From Mesorhizobium sp. 131-2-1 (GTDB lineage Bacteria; Pseudomonadota; Alphaproteobacteria; Rhizobiales; Rhizobiaceae), in assembly GCF_016756535.1 (NCBI RefSeq), contig NZ_AP023247.1, positions 3,906,501 to 3,970,500 of the forward strand: a stretch of DNA of 64,000 nt, in the 5' to 3' direction. Below, piece after piece: positions 1-7,899 of the stretch (position 1 is its first letter; each line of letters starts with the position of its first letter). A program made the position numbers and the translations under genes. The notes under the pieces are model-generated. The model did no database searches, had not been told where the DNA came from, and worked only from the letters and a program-made list of their open reading frames with translations.

Positions 1-902
1 ATCAGCCGGTCGAGCACCCAGTCGAAACCGTTCTCCTTCGGGCTGCGCGCGCAGCCGGGCGCGCCGATGACGCGCTTGCCGGCAAGCGTACCCAGCACCA
101 GAAGATTGCCGGGATCGACCGGCATGCCCGCACGGACCACGCTACCCCCTGCGTGTTCGATCGCTGCCGGCACAACGTCGGCGAAATCGCTCATTGCCGA
201 GGCGCCGAAGATCACCACCATGTCGTTGTCTCGGACGAGTGAGGCCGCAGCTTCGGCGACGGGGGCGATCTGGTGCGGCGTGCGACGCTCGGCGGTGAGC
301 CGGCCGCCGGAACGCGCCAGCCTGGCCTTGGTGACGCGCAGCGTCTTGTCGAGCACGCTCGGCTTGACGCCAGGCAGCATCGTCTGGATGACGCCGACCC
401 GCATCGGCCGGTAGGCATTGACGGCAAAAATCTCGCCGCCGGCGCAGATCCTTGCCACTCGCTCCACCAGGCTGGCGGCGACGGCGAAGGGAATGATCTT
501 CACGGTCGCCACCATCTGGCCTTTTTCCACCGGCGCATGCTGCGCCAGCGTGGCGATGGTGATGGTCGGATCGACCGCGTTGATGGCGTCTATCATCGCG
601 CGGTCGACAGTAAAGACACCGGGCGCTTCGGCGTGGAGGTTGACACGGCCGGTCGCGGCGGGCTTGGCCTCGACGTTGCGATGGCTCATACCGGCGGCGA
701 TCCTTTGCGCCGCCGCATCCTCGCTGAGATCATCCGGCGCCAGCACGGCCGCGACGACCTCGGAAATGCCGACCGCCTTCAGCGCCGACAGGTCATCCGC
801 ATTCAGCCTGTGTGCCTTGCGAAAGCGCCGTGCGCCGGCTTCGGTGGCGTGCGCCAGCACCGCGCCCTCGGCCTGATCGATCGGAACGGGACCAAATTTC
901 AC
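1..902 (-). CDS. molybdopterin-binding protein, MogA/MoeA-like (3' end outside window)
   Basis: About 300 codons are visible; the gene runs off the left edge. Reading leftward from a GTG at 902, the frame stays open to base 1. That GTG overlaps the TGA of the upstream xdhC-like gene (GTGA), which fixes the start by translational coupling. The N-terminal ~160 residues form an uncharacterised region. From about residue 166 it resembles a MoCF_biosynth (MogA/MoeA) fold: VGVIQTMLPG, VVIFGASAMSDFADVVPAAI and a GAPGCARSPKENGFDWVLDRL-type segment near the visible end. In rhizobia such proteins usually carry a C-terminal MobA-like nucleotidyltransferase, which would lie beyond the edge. With its XdhC neighbours it probably handles molybdenum cofactor for a hydroxylase of the xanthine/CO dehydrogenase family. 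Family assignment is good; the C-terminal domain is inferred. Confidence 0.8.
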   Translation of the reverse strand, partial: MKFGPVPIDQAEGAVLAHATEAGARRFRKAHRLNADDLSALKAVGISEVVAAVLAPDDLSEDAAAQRIAAGMSHRNVEAKPAATGRVNLHAEAPGVFTVDRAMIDAINAVDPTITIATLAQHAPVEKGQMVATVKIIPFAVAASLVERVARICAGGEIFAVNAYRPMRVGVIQTMLPGVKPSVLDKTLRVTKARLARSGGRLTAERRTPHQIAPVAEAAASLVRDNDMVVIFGASAMSDFADVVPAAIEHAGGSVVRAGMPVDPGNLLVLGTLAGKRVIGAPGCARSPKENGFDWVLDRL

Positions 903-1603
903 GCCACCGCGCCCTTTGCTTCCAGGCCGCGCGAGCGGAAGGCGTGGATCGCCTGCGCCAGCACCGCAACGGCGATCTCGGCCGGGCTCGCCGCGCCGAT
1001 GTCGAGGCCGATCGGCGCGTGGATGCGCGCGATCTGGTCGGCGCCGGCGCCAAGCGCCAGCAGGCGCTCCACGCGCTTGGCGTGGGTTTTACGGCTGCCG
1101 AGCGCACCGACATAGAAGCACCCGGCCTCGAGCGCCGCCTTCAGCGCGAAATCGTCGATCTTGGGATCGTGGGTGACGGCAGCGAGCGCGGTGTAGCTGT
1201 CCAGCGGCTGGCGCTTCAGCACATCCTCAGGCCATTCGGCATGCAGCGCGACATCGGGAAAGCGCTCCGGCGTGGCGAAGGCCGTGCGCGGATCGATGAT
1301 CTCGACGGGATAGCCGGCGATCTTCGCCATCGGCGCCAGCGCCTGGCTGATATGGACGGCGCCGATCACCACCAGGCGCGGCCGCGGCAGATGCGCATTG
1401 AGGAAGAAAGTTCGCCCTTCCGCCTCGACCGAGCCCGAATTGCCGGTGCGGAACGCCTTGGCGATGGCCGCGCCAAGATCGCCGGCGACCGGATCGCCCT
1501 CGCGCACGATGCGGTCGCGGCCGTCGCCGAGATCGGTGACCAGCACCGCCGCGCGCCGGGCACGGCGCTCTTCGTTCAATGTCTTGAGAACGTACGGGTC
1601 CAT
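899..1603 (-). CDS. XdhC-family protein, C-terminal (Rossmann) domain only
   Basis: This 234-residue protein matches the XdhC C-terminal domain. It has a nucleotide-binding-like segment VVIGAVHISQALAPMA near residue 80 and the signature GALGSRKTHAKR followed by IHAPIGLDIGAASPAEIAV near the end. XdhC proteins bind molybdenum cofactor, promote its sulfuration and insert it into xanthine dehydrogenase-type enzymes. Here the domain is a separate polypeptide; the missing N-terminal XdhC_CoxI domain is encoded by the gene just upstream, 6 bp away. Its stop overlaps the GTG of the following molybdopterin-binding gene. The arrangement resembles the coxF/coxI accessory genes of CO dehydrogenase clusters. 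The target enzyme is not in the window. Confidence 0.88.
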   Translation of the reverse strand: MDPYVLKTLNEERRARRAAVLVTDLGDGRDRIVREGDPVAGDLGAAIAKAFRTGNSGSVEAEGRTFFLNAHLPRPRLVVIGAVHISQALAPMAKIAGYPVEIIDPRTAFATPERFPDVALHAEWPEDVLKRQPLDSYTALAAVTHDPKIDDFALKAALEAGCFYVGALGSRKTHAKRVERLLALGAGADQIARIHAPIGLDIGAASPAEIAVAVLAQAIHAFRSRGLEAKGAVA

Positions 1604-1609
1604 CCGTGA

Positions 1610-1948
1610 TCAGCCCAGCCGCTCGACATAGACCTTGATGCGGCCGCCGCAGGAGAGGCCCACCTGCCAGGCGGTTTCATCGGCGACGCCGAACTCCAGC
1701 ATCCTGGCCTTGCCCGAGCCGATCACGTCCATCGCCTCGGTCACCACCGCGCCCTCGACGCAGCCGCCGGAAACGGAGCCATGGAAATTGCCGTCCGCGT
1801 CGATGACCAGATGGCTGCCGACCGGGCGCGGCGCCGAACCCCAGGTCTCGACCACAGTCGCGATGGCGACATCCTTGCCGTCCTTCATCCAGCCTTCCGC
1901 GATGACCAGGGGATCGCGGGCCTCATCGAGATAGATGCTGTTTTCCAT
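1610..1948 (-). CDS. XdhC/CoxI N-terminal domain protein
   Basis: This 112-residue protein corresponds to the XdhC_CoxI domain alone. Typical motifs are visible: a GSAPRPVGS loop around residue 36, SGGCVEGAV around residue 60, and a C-terminal GLSCGGRIKVYVE. The conserved cysteines in SGGC and SCGG fit sulfur or cofactor handling in Mo-hydroxylase maturation. It lies directly upstream of the XdhC C-terminal domain gene, so the two probably act as one split XdhC. The gap to the upstream Rid-family gene is 111 bp, longer than others in this cassette, so it may have its own promoter. No catalytic xdh or cox subunits are in view. Confidence 0.87.
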   Translation of the reverse strand: MENSIYLDEARDPLVIAEGWMKDGKDVAIATVVETWGSAPRPVGSHLVIDADGNFHGSVSGGCVEGAVVTEAMDVIGSGKARMLEFGVADETAWQVGLSCGGRIKVYVERLG

Positions 1949-2059
1949 GACTGCTTCTCCCGGAGTCTGTTTATGATCTGGTCACCACCAGTTCGCGCAA
2001 GCTGAAGCCGACGCTGGAATCGGTGCAGTTCATCGCGATCCACTTGAGCAAATGCATGG

Positions 2060-2455
2060 TCAATCAATCACCGCGACTGCGTCAACTTCGATCAGGTAGT
2101 CGGGGGACAGGCTTGCCACGCCAAGCACCACGTCAGCTGGTTTGTGATCTCCGAACAGCCCCACCCGAGCCTTTTCGATGATCGGCAGGCATACATCGCG
2201 ATTGTAGTTCACGACATAGATCGTGATCCTGGTGACCTGCCTAGGCGCCGCACCGGCGGCGGCAAGTGCTCGGCCGAGATTGGCAAACACCTGGTGCGCC
2301 TGAGTCGCAAGATCACCACGGCCAACAAGCTTACCGTCTAGGTCTTCGGGTTCCTGGCCGGAGATAAATACCAACTTGCTGCCCGTCGCAACGACAACCT
2401 GGCTGTACGTCTGCGGAATTGGCAGGTCCTTTGGGTTGATGCATTGGAGCGTCAT
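2060..2455 (-). CDS. Rid-family protein lacking the canonical arginine
   Basis: At 131 residues this is normal size for the RidA/YjgF/YER057c family, trimeric proteins of which the archetype hydrolyses reactive enamines and imines. SGQEPED matches the family's SGQ loop and the C-terminus LIEVDAVAV matches the conserved I-E-x-x-A-x-A strand. Aligned by eye with E. coli RidA, the catalytic arginine of PARSCVEV is aspartate here (PADVVLGV), so it belongs with Rid subgroups lacking this residue and may not deaminate imines. It sits between the VWA gene (69 bp) and the XdhC genes. Its codons look less G+C-biased than its neighbours', suggesting a later arrival. Function unknown. Confidence 0.85.
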   Translation of the reverse strand: MTLQCINPKDLPIPQTYSQVVVATGSKLVFISGQEPEDLDGKLVGRGDLATQAHQVFANLGRALAAAGAAPRQVTRITIYVVNYNRDVCLPIIEKARVGLFGDHKPADVVLGVASLSPDYLIEVDAVAVID

Positions 2456-2524
2456 TCATCGGGTCTCCTTGTATGGTGGTCTCAATTTTCTGGGAGTCTG
2501 TTCTTCCGATGGATAAACATATGG

Positions 2525-3775
2525 CTATGCGGCGTGCCTGTCGCCAGTCCGCAGCCAGCGGCGCGGATCGACCGAAGCGGCCGGCCGCTGGTCGAGCGAG
2601 GCGCAGAGATCGGCCAGCGCCTCGAGATTGTGCACCGGCCGGAACTCGTCAACATGCGGCAGCATGGCCTTGACGCCACGGGCGCGCGCCTCGAAGCCGT
2701 CGAAGCGCAGCAGCGGGTTGAGCCAGATCAGCCGCCGGCAGGATTTGTGCAGTCTCTCCATCTCCTCGGACAAACCGGCGGTGTCGTCGCGCTCGAGCCC
2801 GTCGGTGATGAGCAGCACGACCGCGCCTTGCCCCAGCACGCGCCGCGACCACAGGCGGTTGAATTCGGCCAGCGCGTCGCCGATGCGGGTACCGCCCGAC
2901 CAGTCCTTGACCGTCGCCGAGCACTCGGCGAGCGCGGCATCGGGGTCGCGATGGCGCATCTGGCGGGTCAGGTTGGTCAGGCGCGTGCCGAAGACGAAGG
3001 CATGCACGCGCCTTCGTTTTTCCGTCAACGCGTGCAGGAAATGCAGGAAGATGCGCGTGTACTGGCTCATCGAACCGGAGATGTCGGCAAGCACGACCAG
3101 CGGCGGATGCACCTCGCGGGGCGAGCGGAATTTTGGCAGGATCAGTTCGCCGCCGGTGCGCGCGGCTGAGCGCATCATGGCGCGCGGATCGATACGCCTG
3201 CCTTGGGCGTTGGCCCTGAAGCGGCGCGTGCGGACCATATCGAAGGGCAGTCGCAAGGCGGCGATCGCCTGCTTGGCCTGCGCCAACTCGGCGGCGTTCA
3301 TCTGGGCAAAATCCTTGCCGCGCAGCACCTCATTGCCGGAAAAGGTGAAGCGGGCGTCGACCTCGATCTCGGGGATCTCCTTAACCGGCTGGTTCTTCTG
3401 ATGGCCCTCGAACAGCGCCTGGCTGACGCGGGTCTCGGCGGCGCGGGGTTTCTGCTTCTCGCTCATGTCCAGCGCGACGGGCGAAAACATCGCCAGCATC
3501 TTTTCGATCAGCTCGCGCGACTTCCAGAACAGCCGGAAGGCCTCGTCGAAGACCGGATGGTCCTCGTGCCGTGAGACCAGCACGGCATGCAGCGTCCAGT
3601 AGAAATCGTCGCGCGAGCCGATGCCGGCCGCGAGCACCGCCTCGATGGCGTCCTTGACCGAGGCCGGCCCGACCCGCATGCCGGCCTTGCGCAAGGTACG
3701 GGCGAAATAGACGATGTTGTCGGCGAGGCGCCCCTCTTCCGTGGCCTCAGCGGGATCGAGGCGCGGCGCCTTCAT
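2525..3775 (-). CDS. CoxE-like VWA domain protein
   Basis: The protein has 416 residues from the ATG at 3775; an upstream TTG at 3853 would lie inside the preceding gene, so the ATG, 4 bp after that gene's stop, is preferred. The C-terminal half is a von Willebrand A domain with a MIDAS site: LADISGSMSQYT (D-x-S-x-S), WSGGTRIGDAL and LLITDGLERDD. The N-terminal half starts LADNIVYFARTLRKAGMRVG, as in the VWA_CoxE family. CoxE works with the MoxR ATPase CoxD; in CO-oxidising bacteria the pair helps build the copper-molybdenum active site. The adjacent MoxR gene and downstream XdhC genes agree with this role, though the client enzyme is unknown here. Confidence 0.9.
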   Translation of the reverse strand: MKAPRLDPAEATEEGRLADNIVYFARTLRKAGMRVGPASVKDAIEAVLAAGIGSRDDFYWTLHAVLVSRHEDHPVFDEAFRLFWKSRELIEKMLAMFSPVALDMSEKQKPRAAETRVSQALFEGHQKNQPVKEIPEIEVDARFTFSGNEVLRGKDFAQMNAAELAQAKQAIAALRLPFDMVRTRRFRANAQGRRIDPRAMMRSAARTGGELILPKFRSPREVHPPLVVLADISGSMSQYTRIFLHFLHALTEKRRRVHAFVFGTRLTNLTRQMRHRDPDAALAECSATVKDWSGGTRIGDALAEFNRLWSRRVLGQGAVVLLITDGLERDDTAGLSEEMERLHKSCRRLIWLNPLLRFDGFEARARGVKAMLPHVDEFRPVHNLEALADLCASLDQRPAASVDPRRWLRTGDRHAA

Positions 3776-3779
3776 GGGC

Positions 3780-4709
3780 CTATTCCGCCGCAGCGAGCTC
3801 GGCCTTGACCTCGTCGAGGATGCGCCGGCCCTCGCCCGCGCCGATGCGGGCAATGTCGTCCTGGTATTTCAACAGCACGCCGATCGTGTCGGAAATCGTT
3901 TCCGGATCGAGCGCGACCTTGTCGAGCTCGGTCAGCGCGCCGGCCCAGTCGATGGTTTCGGCAACGCCCGGCGCCTTGAACAGCTCGATCTGGCGCAGCT
4001 TCTGGATGAAGGAGACAATTTCGGCCGAAAGCCGGCTGTTGGCCTGCGGCACCTTGCGGCGCACGATCTCCAGCTCGCGCTCGGCATTGGGATAGTCGAC
4101 CCAGTGATAAAGGCAGCGCCGTTTCAGCGCGTCATGGATTTCGCGCGTGCGGTTGGTGGTGATGATGACGATCGGCGGCTCTTCCGCCCTGATCGTGCCA
4201 AGCTCGGGCACTGTCACCTGGAAGTCCGAAAGGATTTCGAGCAGGAAGGCCTCGAAGGCCTCGTCGGTGCGATCGAGCTCGTCGATCAGGAATACCGGGG
4301 CAGCGCCCGCCTTGCCGGTGAGGGCATCCAGCACCGGGCGGCGGATCAGGTATTTTTCGGAGAAGACATTGCGTTCCATGTCGGAGCGCACGACCTTGCC
4401 GGCCGCCTCCTCCATGCGGATCTCGATCATCTGCGCGGCGTAGTTCCACTCGTAGACGGCTGACGAGACGTCGAGGCCCTCATAGCACTGCAGGCGGATC
4501 AGCCGGCGGCCGAGCGCGTCGGCCAGCACCTTGGCGATCTCTGTCTTGCCGACACCGGCTTCGCCTTCGAGGAAGAGCGGCCGCTTCATGCGCAACGAGA
4601 GAAAAAGCACGGTCGCCAGCGATCGGTCCGCCACATAGTCCGCGCCGGTCAGGAGATCGAGCGTCTCGTCGATCGTCCGCGGCGCGGGGCGCGGTTTCAA
4701 GCCGGTCAT
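3780..4709 (-). CDS. MoxR-family AAA+ ATPase (CoxD-like)
   Basis: A 309-residue AAA+ protein. Walker A is GEAGVGKTE near residue 49, Walker B is VFLIDELDRTDEAFEA near residue 140, and a sensor-1-like IVIITTNRTREIHDALKRRC follows. Order and spacing fit MoxR ATPases, which act as chaperones for metal-cofactor insertion. It is the first gene of a leftward group and is followed after 4 bp by the VWA partner, the classic MoxR-VWA pair. The co-occurring XdhC and molybdopterin-binding genes point to CoxD rather than a generic MoxR. Soluble, cytoplasmic. Confidence 0.92.
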   Translation of the reverse strand: MTGLKPRPAPRTIDETLDLLTGADYVADRSLATVLFLSLRMKRPLFLEGEAGVGKTEIAKVLADALGRRLIRLQCYEGLDVSSAVYEWNYAAQMIEIRMEEAAGKVVRSDMERNVFSEKYLIRRPVLDALTGKAGAAPVFLIDELDRTDEAFEAFLLEILSDFQVTVPELGTIRAEEPPIVIITTNRTREIHDALKRRCLYHWVDYPNAERELEIVRRKVPQANSRLSAEIVSFIQKLRQIELFKAPGVAETIDWAGALTELDKVALDPETISDTIGVLLKYQDDIARIGAGEGRRILDEVKAELAAAE

Positions 4710-4741
4710 TCCGTCTCCGTGGGCTCAGCCGTCGCAGCCCC

Positions 4742-5236
4742 CTATAGGGCGTGATAGCCGCGATCGTGATAGATCAGCGGCCGCAAATTATCGCCGATGC
4801 GCAGGCCTGTCACCTTGCCAAAAAGCACACGGTGGGTGGCAAAGTCCTTGGTGTCGATCAACTCGCAATCGAACACGGCGAGCGCGCCTTTCAAGGTCGG
4901 CGCCCCCGTCGAGATTACGTCCCACTCGCCGAGCGCGAAGCGTTCCTCGACCGGCAGGCCGGTCATGCCGGAAAAGCCGACCGACAGCGGCTCCTGATGC
5001 GAGGCCAGCGTGTTGAGCGCGAACCTGCCGTTGCCGACGAAAGGCTCGTTTTTGGGATTCTCGCGGTTGAGGCAAACGAGAACGGTCGGCGGCGTGTCGG
5101 ACACCGAGCAGGCGGCGATTACAGTCGCGCCACGCTTGCCCGCGGGACCGTCGGTCGTCACCACATGGACCTGGCCGGCAAAATGAGCCATCGCGTCGCG
5201 ATAGGCCTGCGGCCCGATATCGTTCTTCTTCAGCAC
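4742..5236 (-). CDS. flavin reductase family protein
   Basis: A 164-residue protein of the flavin reductase-like (HpaC/RutF type) FMN-binding split-barrel family. The N-terminus has YRDAMAHFAGQVHVVTT, then GATVIAACSVSDTPPTVLVCLN, the usual FMN-binding region. A segment FALNTLASHQEPLSVGFSG and a C-terminal IYHDRGYHAL are also typical. Such enzymes use NAD(P)H to supply reduced FMN or FAD to a partner monooxygenase. No two-component monooxygenase is nearby, so the partner is unknown. Ends 32 bp before the MoxR gene start and could be co-transcribed with it. Start ATG at 5236. Confidence 0.88.
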   Translation of the reverse strand: MLKKNDIGPQAYRDAMAHFAGQVHVVTTDGPAGKRGATVIAACSVSDTPPTVLVCLNRENPKNEPFVGNGRFALNTLASHQEPLSVGFSGMTGLPVEERFALGEWDVISTGAPTLKGALAVFDCELIDTKDFATHRVLFGKVTGLRIGDNLRPLIYHDRGYHAL

Positions 5237-5410
5237 GGATGATTTTCCTCAGAACCCACCGTTATATATGGCGGCATATTGCATGCCACAAGCGAAGTGC
5301 TTGACGCATATCCCGAAATTCGCGTTGCGCCGAGGGCGGGCAGCCTTTAGGTCTTGGCGAAACGGGTGCCGGCAAACCTACCGCCGGCGCGGGAGGAACG
5401 CTTCGCTCAC

Positions 5411-6484
5411 ATGCGACCCCTGGTGACGATATTGGCGGTGCTGGCCTCGATTGCTTTCGCCGGCGATGCAGGCGCCGATGGCCTTGTCGTCGGCGTCGTG
5501 GCGCCCCTCTCCGGCCCTTCGGCGATCCTTGGCAAGCAGGTCGAAGCCGGCGCCGGGCTGGCGGCGGAAGCGAACGGCGCCGAGATCAAGACGGTCGACG
5601 ATGCTTGCACCGCAGACGGCGGAGCCGCCGCAGCGCGCGATTTCGCGGCGGCGAAAGTCAATGTGGTGGTCGGCTTCCTCTGCACCGAGGCGATCGAGGC
5701 GGCGCTGCCGATCCTGAAAGAGGCCGGCATTCCCGTCATCACCGTCGGCGTGCGCACCGAAAGCCTGACCGACCGGCGGGCCAAGACCGGCTGGCCGGTC
5801 TATCGGCTGGGGCCGCGCGGCGACGACGAGCGCTATGCCGTCGCCAGGATCCTGGCGCATCTGTGGCAGAACGAGCTGTTCGCCATCATCGACGATGGCA
5901 CGATCTATGGCCGCGAAATCGCCGAGACGTTCAGGGCAGCGGCCGAGCAAACAGCTCTGAAGCCGGTATTCGTCGACACGTTCCGGCCGCAGCTCGACAA
6001 CCAGATCGGACTGATCGGCCGGCTGAAGAAGGCCGGCGCGACCAAAGTGTTCGCCGGCGGCGACGGCGACGACATCGCCATCATGGGGCGCGATGCAACC
6101 CAGCTCGAAGCCGGCATCACCTTTGCCGGCGGCGAAAATCTGCGCACGCCGGCCGGCGATGTGCCCTATGCCACGGGCACGCTGATGATCGCGCCGCCCG
6201 AATGGTCGGATGTCGCCGACCCCAAGGTGGTGCAGGCTTTCGTGGAGAGAAGCATCGTACCGGAAGGCTACGTGTTGCCCGCCTACGCGGCGGTCGAGAT
6301 CGCAAAAGCTGCAACCGCCGAAGCGGAAAGCTCGGGCAAGCCGCTTGCCGAAGCGCTCACCGGGCGTGACTTCACGACTGCGATCGGGCCCGTCCGGTTC
6401 GACGACAAGGGCGATCTGAGCCAGTCTCCGTTCCGCGCCTTCCGCTTCGATGGAACGCGTTTCGTGCCGCTGGAGACGAAGTGA
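5411..6484 (+). CDS. periplasmic substrate-binding protein, branched-chain amino acid type
   Basis: The 357-residue form begins at the ATG at 5411, giving a clear signal peptide (MRPLVTILAVLASIAFAGDAGAD); longer in-frame starts would place charged residues ahead of it. The mature protein begins with VVGVVAPLSGPSAILGKQV, typical of type I (LivJ-like) binding proteins, and continues with VVGFLCTEAIEAALPILKEAGIPVIT and LWQNELFAIIDDGTIYGREIAETF. Such proteins deliver amino acids, amides or urea to ABC importers. No permease or ATPase genes are adjacent. Its stop overlaps the start of a P1 peptidase gene, so the two are coupled; the ligand might be a peptide or amide related to that enzyme, which is inference. 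Confidence 0.85.
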   Translation: MRPLVTILAVLASIAFAGDAGADGLVVGVVAPLSGPSAILGKQVEAGAGLAAEANGAEIKTVDDACTADGGAAAARDFAAAKVNVVVGFLCTEAIEAALPILKEAGIPVITVGVRTESLTDRRAKTGWPVYRLGPRGDDERYAVARILAHLWQNELFAIIDDGTIYGREIAETFRAAAEQTALKPVFVDTFRPQLDNQIGLIGRLKKAGATKVFAGGDGDDIAIMGRDATQLEAGITFAGGENLRTPAGDVPYATGTLMIAPPEWSDVADPKVVQAFVERSIVPEGYVLPAYAAVEIAKAATAEAESSGKPLAEALTGRDFTTAIGPVRFDDKGDLSQSPFRAFRFDGTRFVPLETK

Positions 6485-7503
6485 TGTTCCGCACCGGCCC
6501 GCGCAACCTGATCACCGATGTTGCCGGTCTCAGGGTCGGCAACGCCGCAGACACCAGGTTGAAGTCGGGTGTGACGGCACTGCTTTGCGACGACCCGGCG
6601 GTGGCAGGCGTGCAGGTGCTGGGCGGCGCGCCGGGCACGCGCGAGACCGATCTTCTGGAGCCGCAGAATTCGGTCCAGGAGATCCATGCCGTCGTGCTCT
6701 CGGGCGGCTCGGCCTTCGGCCTTGACGCCGCTTCGGGCGTGCAGGCGGCCTTGCGCGAAAGGAACATCGGCGTCGAGGTCGGCGGCTTCCGCGTGCCGAT
6801 CGTGCCGGCGGCGATCCTGTTCGACCTGCGCAATGGCGGCGACAAGGGCTGGGGTCGCTACCCGCCCTATCGCGACCTCGGCTACCAGGCCGCGCAAGCG
6901 GCAGAGATCGACTTTGCATTGGGCACGACAGGCGCCGGCACCGGCGCATTGACGTCGGGACTCAAGGGCGGGCTGGGCTCGGCCTCGACCGTGCTCGACA
7001 GCGGAATCACCATCGGCGCGCTGGCCGCCGTCAATCCGACCGGCTCCGTCACGGTCGGCAGGACCCGCTACTTCTGGGCAGCACCCTTCGAGATCGGCGA
7101 CGAGTTCGGCGGCCTCGGCTACCCTTCGCCAATGCCCGCCGACGCCAGGAAGATCCTGCTGAAATACCGCGACAAGCAGTTCGGCGGGCAAGCGGAAGCC
7201 GGCGGCAACACCACCATTGCCGTCATCGCAACCGATGCCATTCTGACCAAGGCAGCCGCCAAGCGGCTGGCGATTTCGGCGCATGACGGCTTCGCGCGCG
7301 CCATCTGGCCGGCGCACACGCCCGCCGACGGCGATCTGGTCTTCGCGCTGGCGACCGGCAAGAGCGGCATCGAGCTCACCGCAGACGCCGCCATCGATCT
7401 CTACGCCGCCGCCGGCGCCACCATGGCGCGCGCGATCAGCCGCGGTGTCCACGCCGCGACGCCGGCCGCGGGCGATCTGTTTCCGGTCTGGTCGTCGCGC
7501 TGA
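6484..7503 (+). CDS. P1 family (S58, DmpA-like) self-processing aminopeptidase
   Basis: About 339 residues from the ATG at 6484 (a GTG at 6481 is in frame immediately before). The start overlaps the binding-protein stop (TGATG). The sequence shows the P1/DmpA layout: N-terminal ITDVAGLRVGNA, then VVLSGGSAFGLDAASGV, and GTTGAGTGALTSGLKGGLGSAS mid-protein. Near residue 240, GGNTTIAVIATDA holds the expected autocleavage site, where a Ser or Thr becomes the N-terminal nucleophile; here the residue after Asn is Thr. Family members release N-terminal residues from peptides, peptide amides or beta-peptides. No signal peptide, so presumably cytoplasmic, acting on compounds brought in through the neighbouring binding protein (inference). 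Confidence 0.88.
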   Translation: MFRTGPRNLITDVAGLRVGNAADTRLKSGVTALLCDDPAVAGVQVLGGAPGTRETDLLEPQNSVQEIHAVVLSGGSAFGLDAASGVQAALRERNIGVEVGGFRVPIVPAAILFDLRNGGDKGWGRYPPYRDLGYQAAQAAEIDFALGTTGAGTGALTSGLKGGLGSASTVLDSGITIGALAAVNPTGSVTVGRTRYFWAAPFEIGDEFGGLGYPSPMPADARKILLKYRDKQFGGQAEAGGNTTIAVIATDAILTKAAAKRLAISAHDGFARAIWPAHTPADGDLVFALATGKSGIELTADAAIDLYAAAGATMARAISRGVHAATPAAGDLFPVWSSR

Positions 7504-7512
7504 GCCGGCGGA

Positions 7513-7767
7513 TCAGGTGGGATCGGACTTTTCTTCCTCGAAGCTCACCGCGACATCCGAATTGGCCGACAGCCAGACTTTCTCGCCCTCAACCTCGGCT
7601 ACCAGGCTCAAGGGAATATAGTGGTGATGCCCTCTGTGGGAGCCCTGACCGCTGTCAGCTTTGGTCAGTTTGATCCGCTTCCCCTCGATCTCTTCGACAG
7701 TGCCGATATGAACGCCGTCAGCGCCGACGACTTCCATATGCCCGCGAATTTTGCTCGTATCGGTCAT
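7513..7767 (-). CDS. DUF2171 family small protein
   Basis: An 84-residue protein starting at the ATG at 7767. It opens with a PRC-barrel-like pattern, IRGHMEVVGADGVHIGTVEEI, followed by KRIKLTKADSG and a His-rich GSHRGHHHYIPLSLV, then VEGEKVWLSANSD. This matches DUF2171 proteins, frequent in Rhizobiales and often of unknown function or stress-linked. Convergent with the P1 peptidase gene (9 bp between stops). A longer frame exists on this strand through 8628 but is the antisense of the DUF2259 gene and is not used. Cytoplasmic, no signal peptide. Confidence 0.87.
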   Translation of the reverse strand: MTDTSKIRGHMEVVGADGVHIGTVEEIEGKRIKLTKADSGQGSHRGHHHYIPLSLVAEVEGEKVWLSANSDVAVSFEEEKSDPT

Positions 7768-7899
7768 GGTGATCCTCCGCTGAAGCTGCCGACAATAACA
7801 ATCGACGACCGGATTGGATGCATCGCAGCTGCATGGGAAATCCTGTTCACCATGACGTGATAGGCATGATTCAATCCTGCCGGCTGGAGTGACAAGTCC

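Noticed and set aside
273..1115. Long plus-strand frame opposite the molybdopterin-binding and XdhC genes
   Set aside because: It is the antisense of two recognised genes; its composition (Arg/His/Asp-rich, no motifs) is that of a shadow frame in high-G+C DNA.
1971..2057. 28-codon open frame on the minus strand between the Rid and XdhC genes
   Set aside because: It starts MHLLKWIAMN and ends before the XdhC gene, but is short, without a good ribosome site or recognisable family. It may be a leftover of a lost gene; I could not support it as coding.
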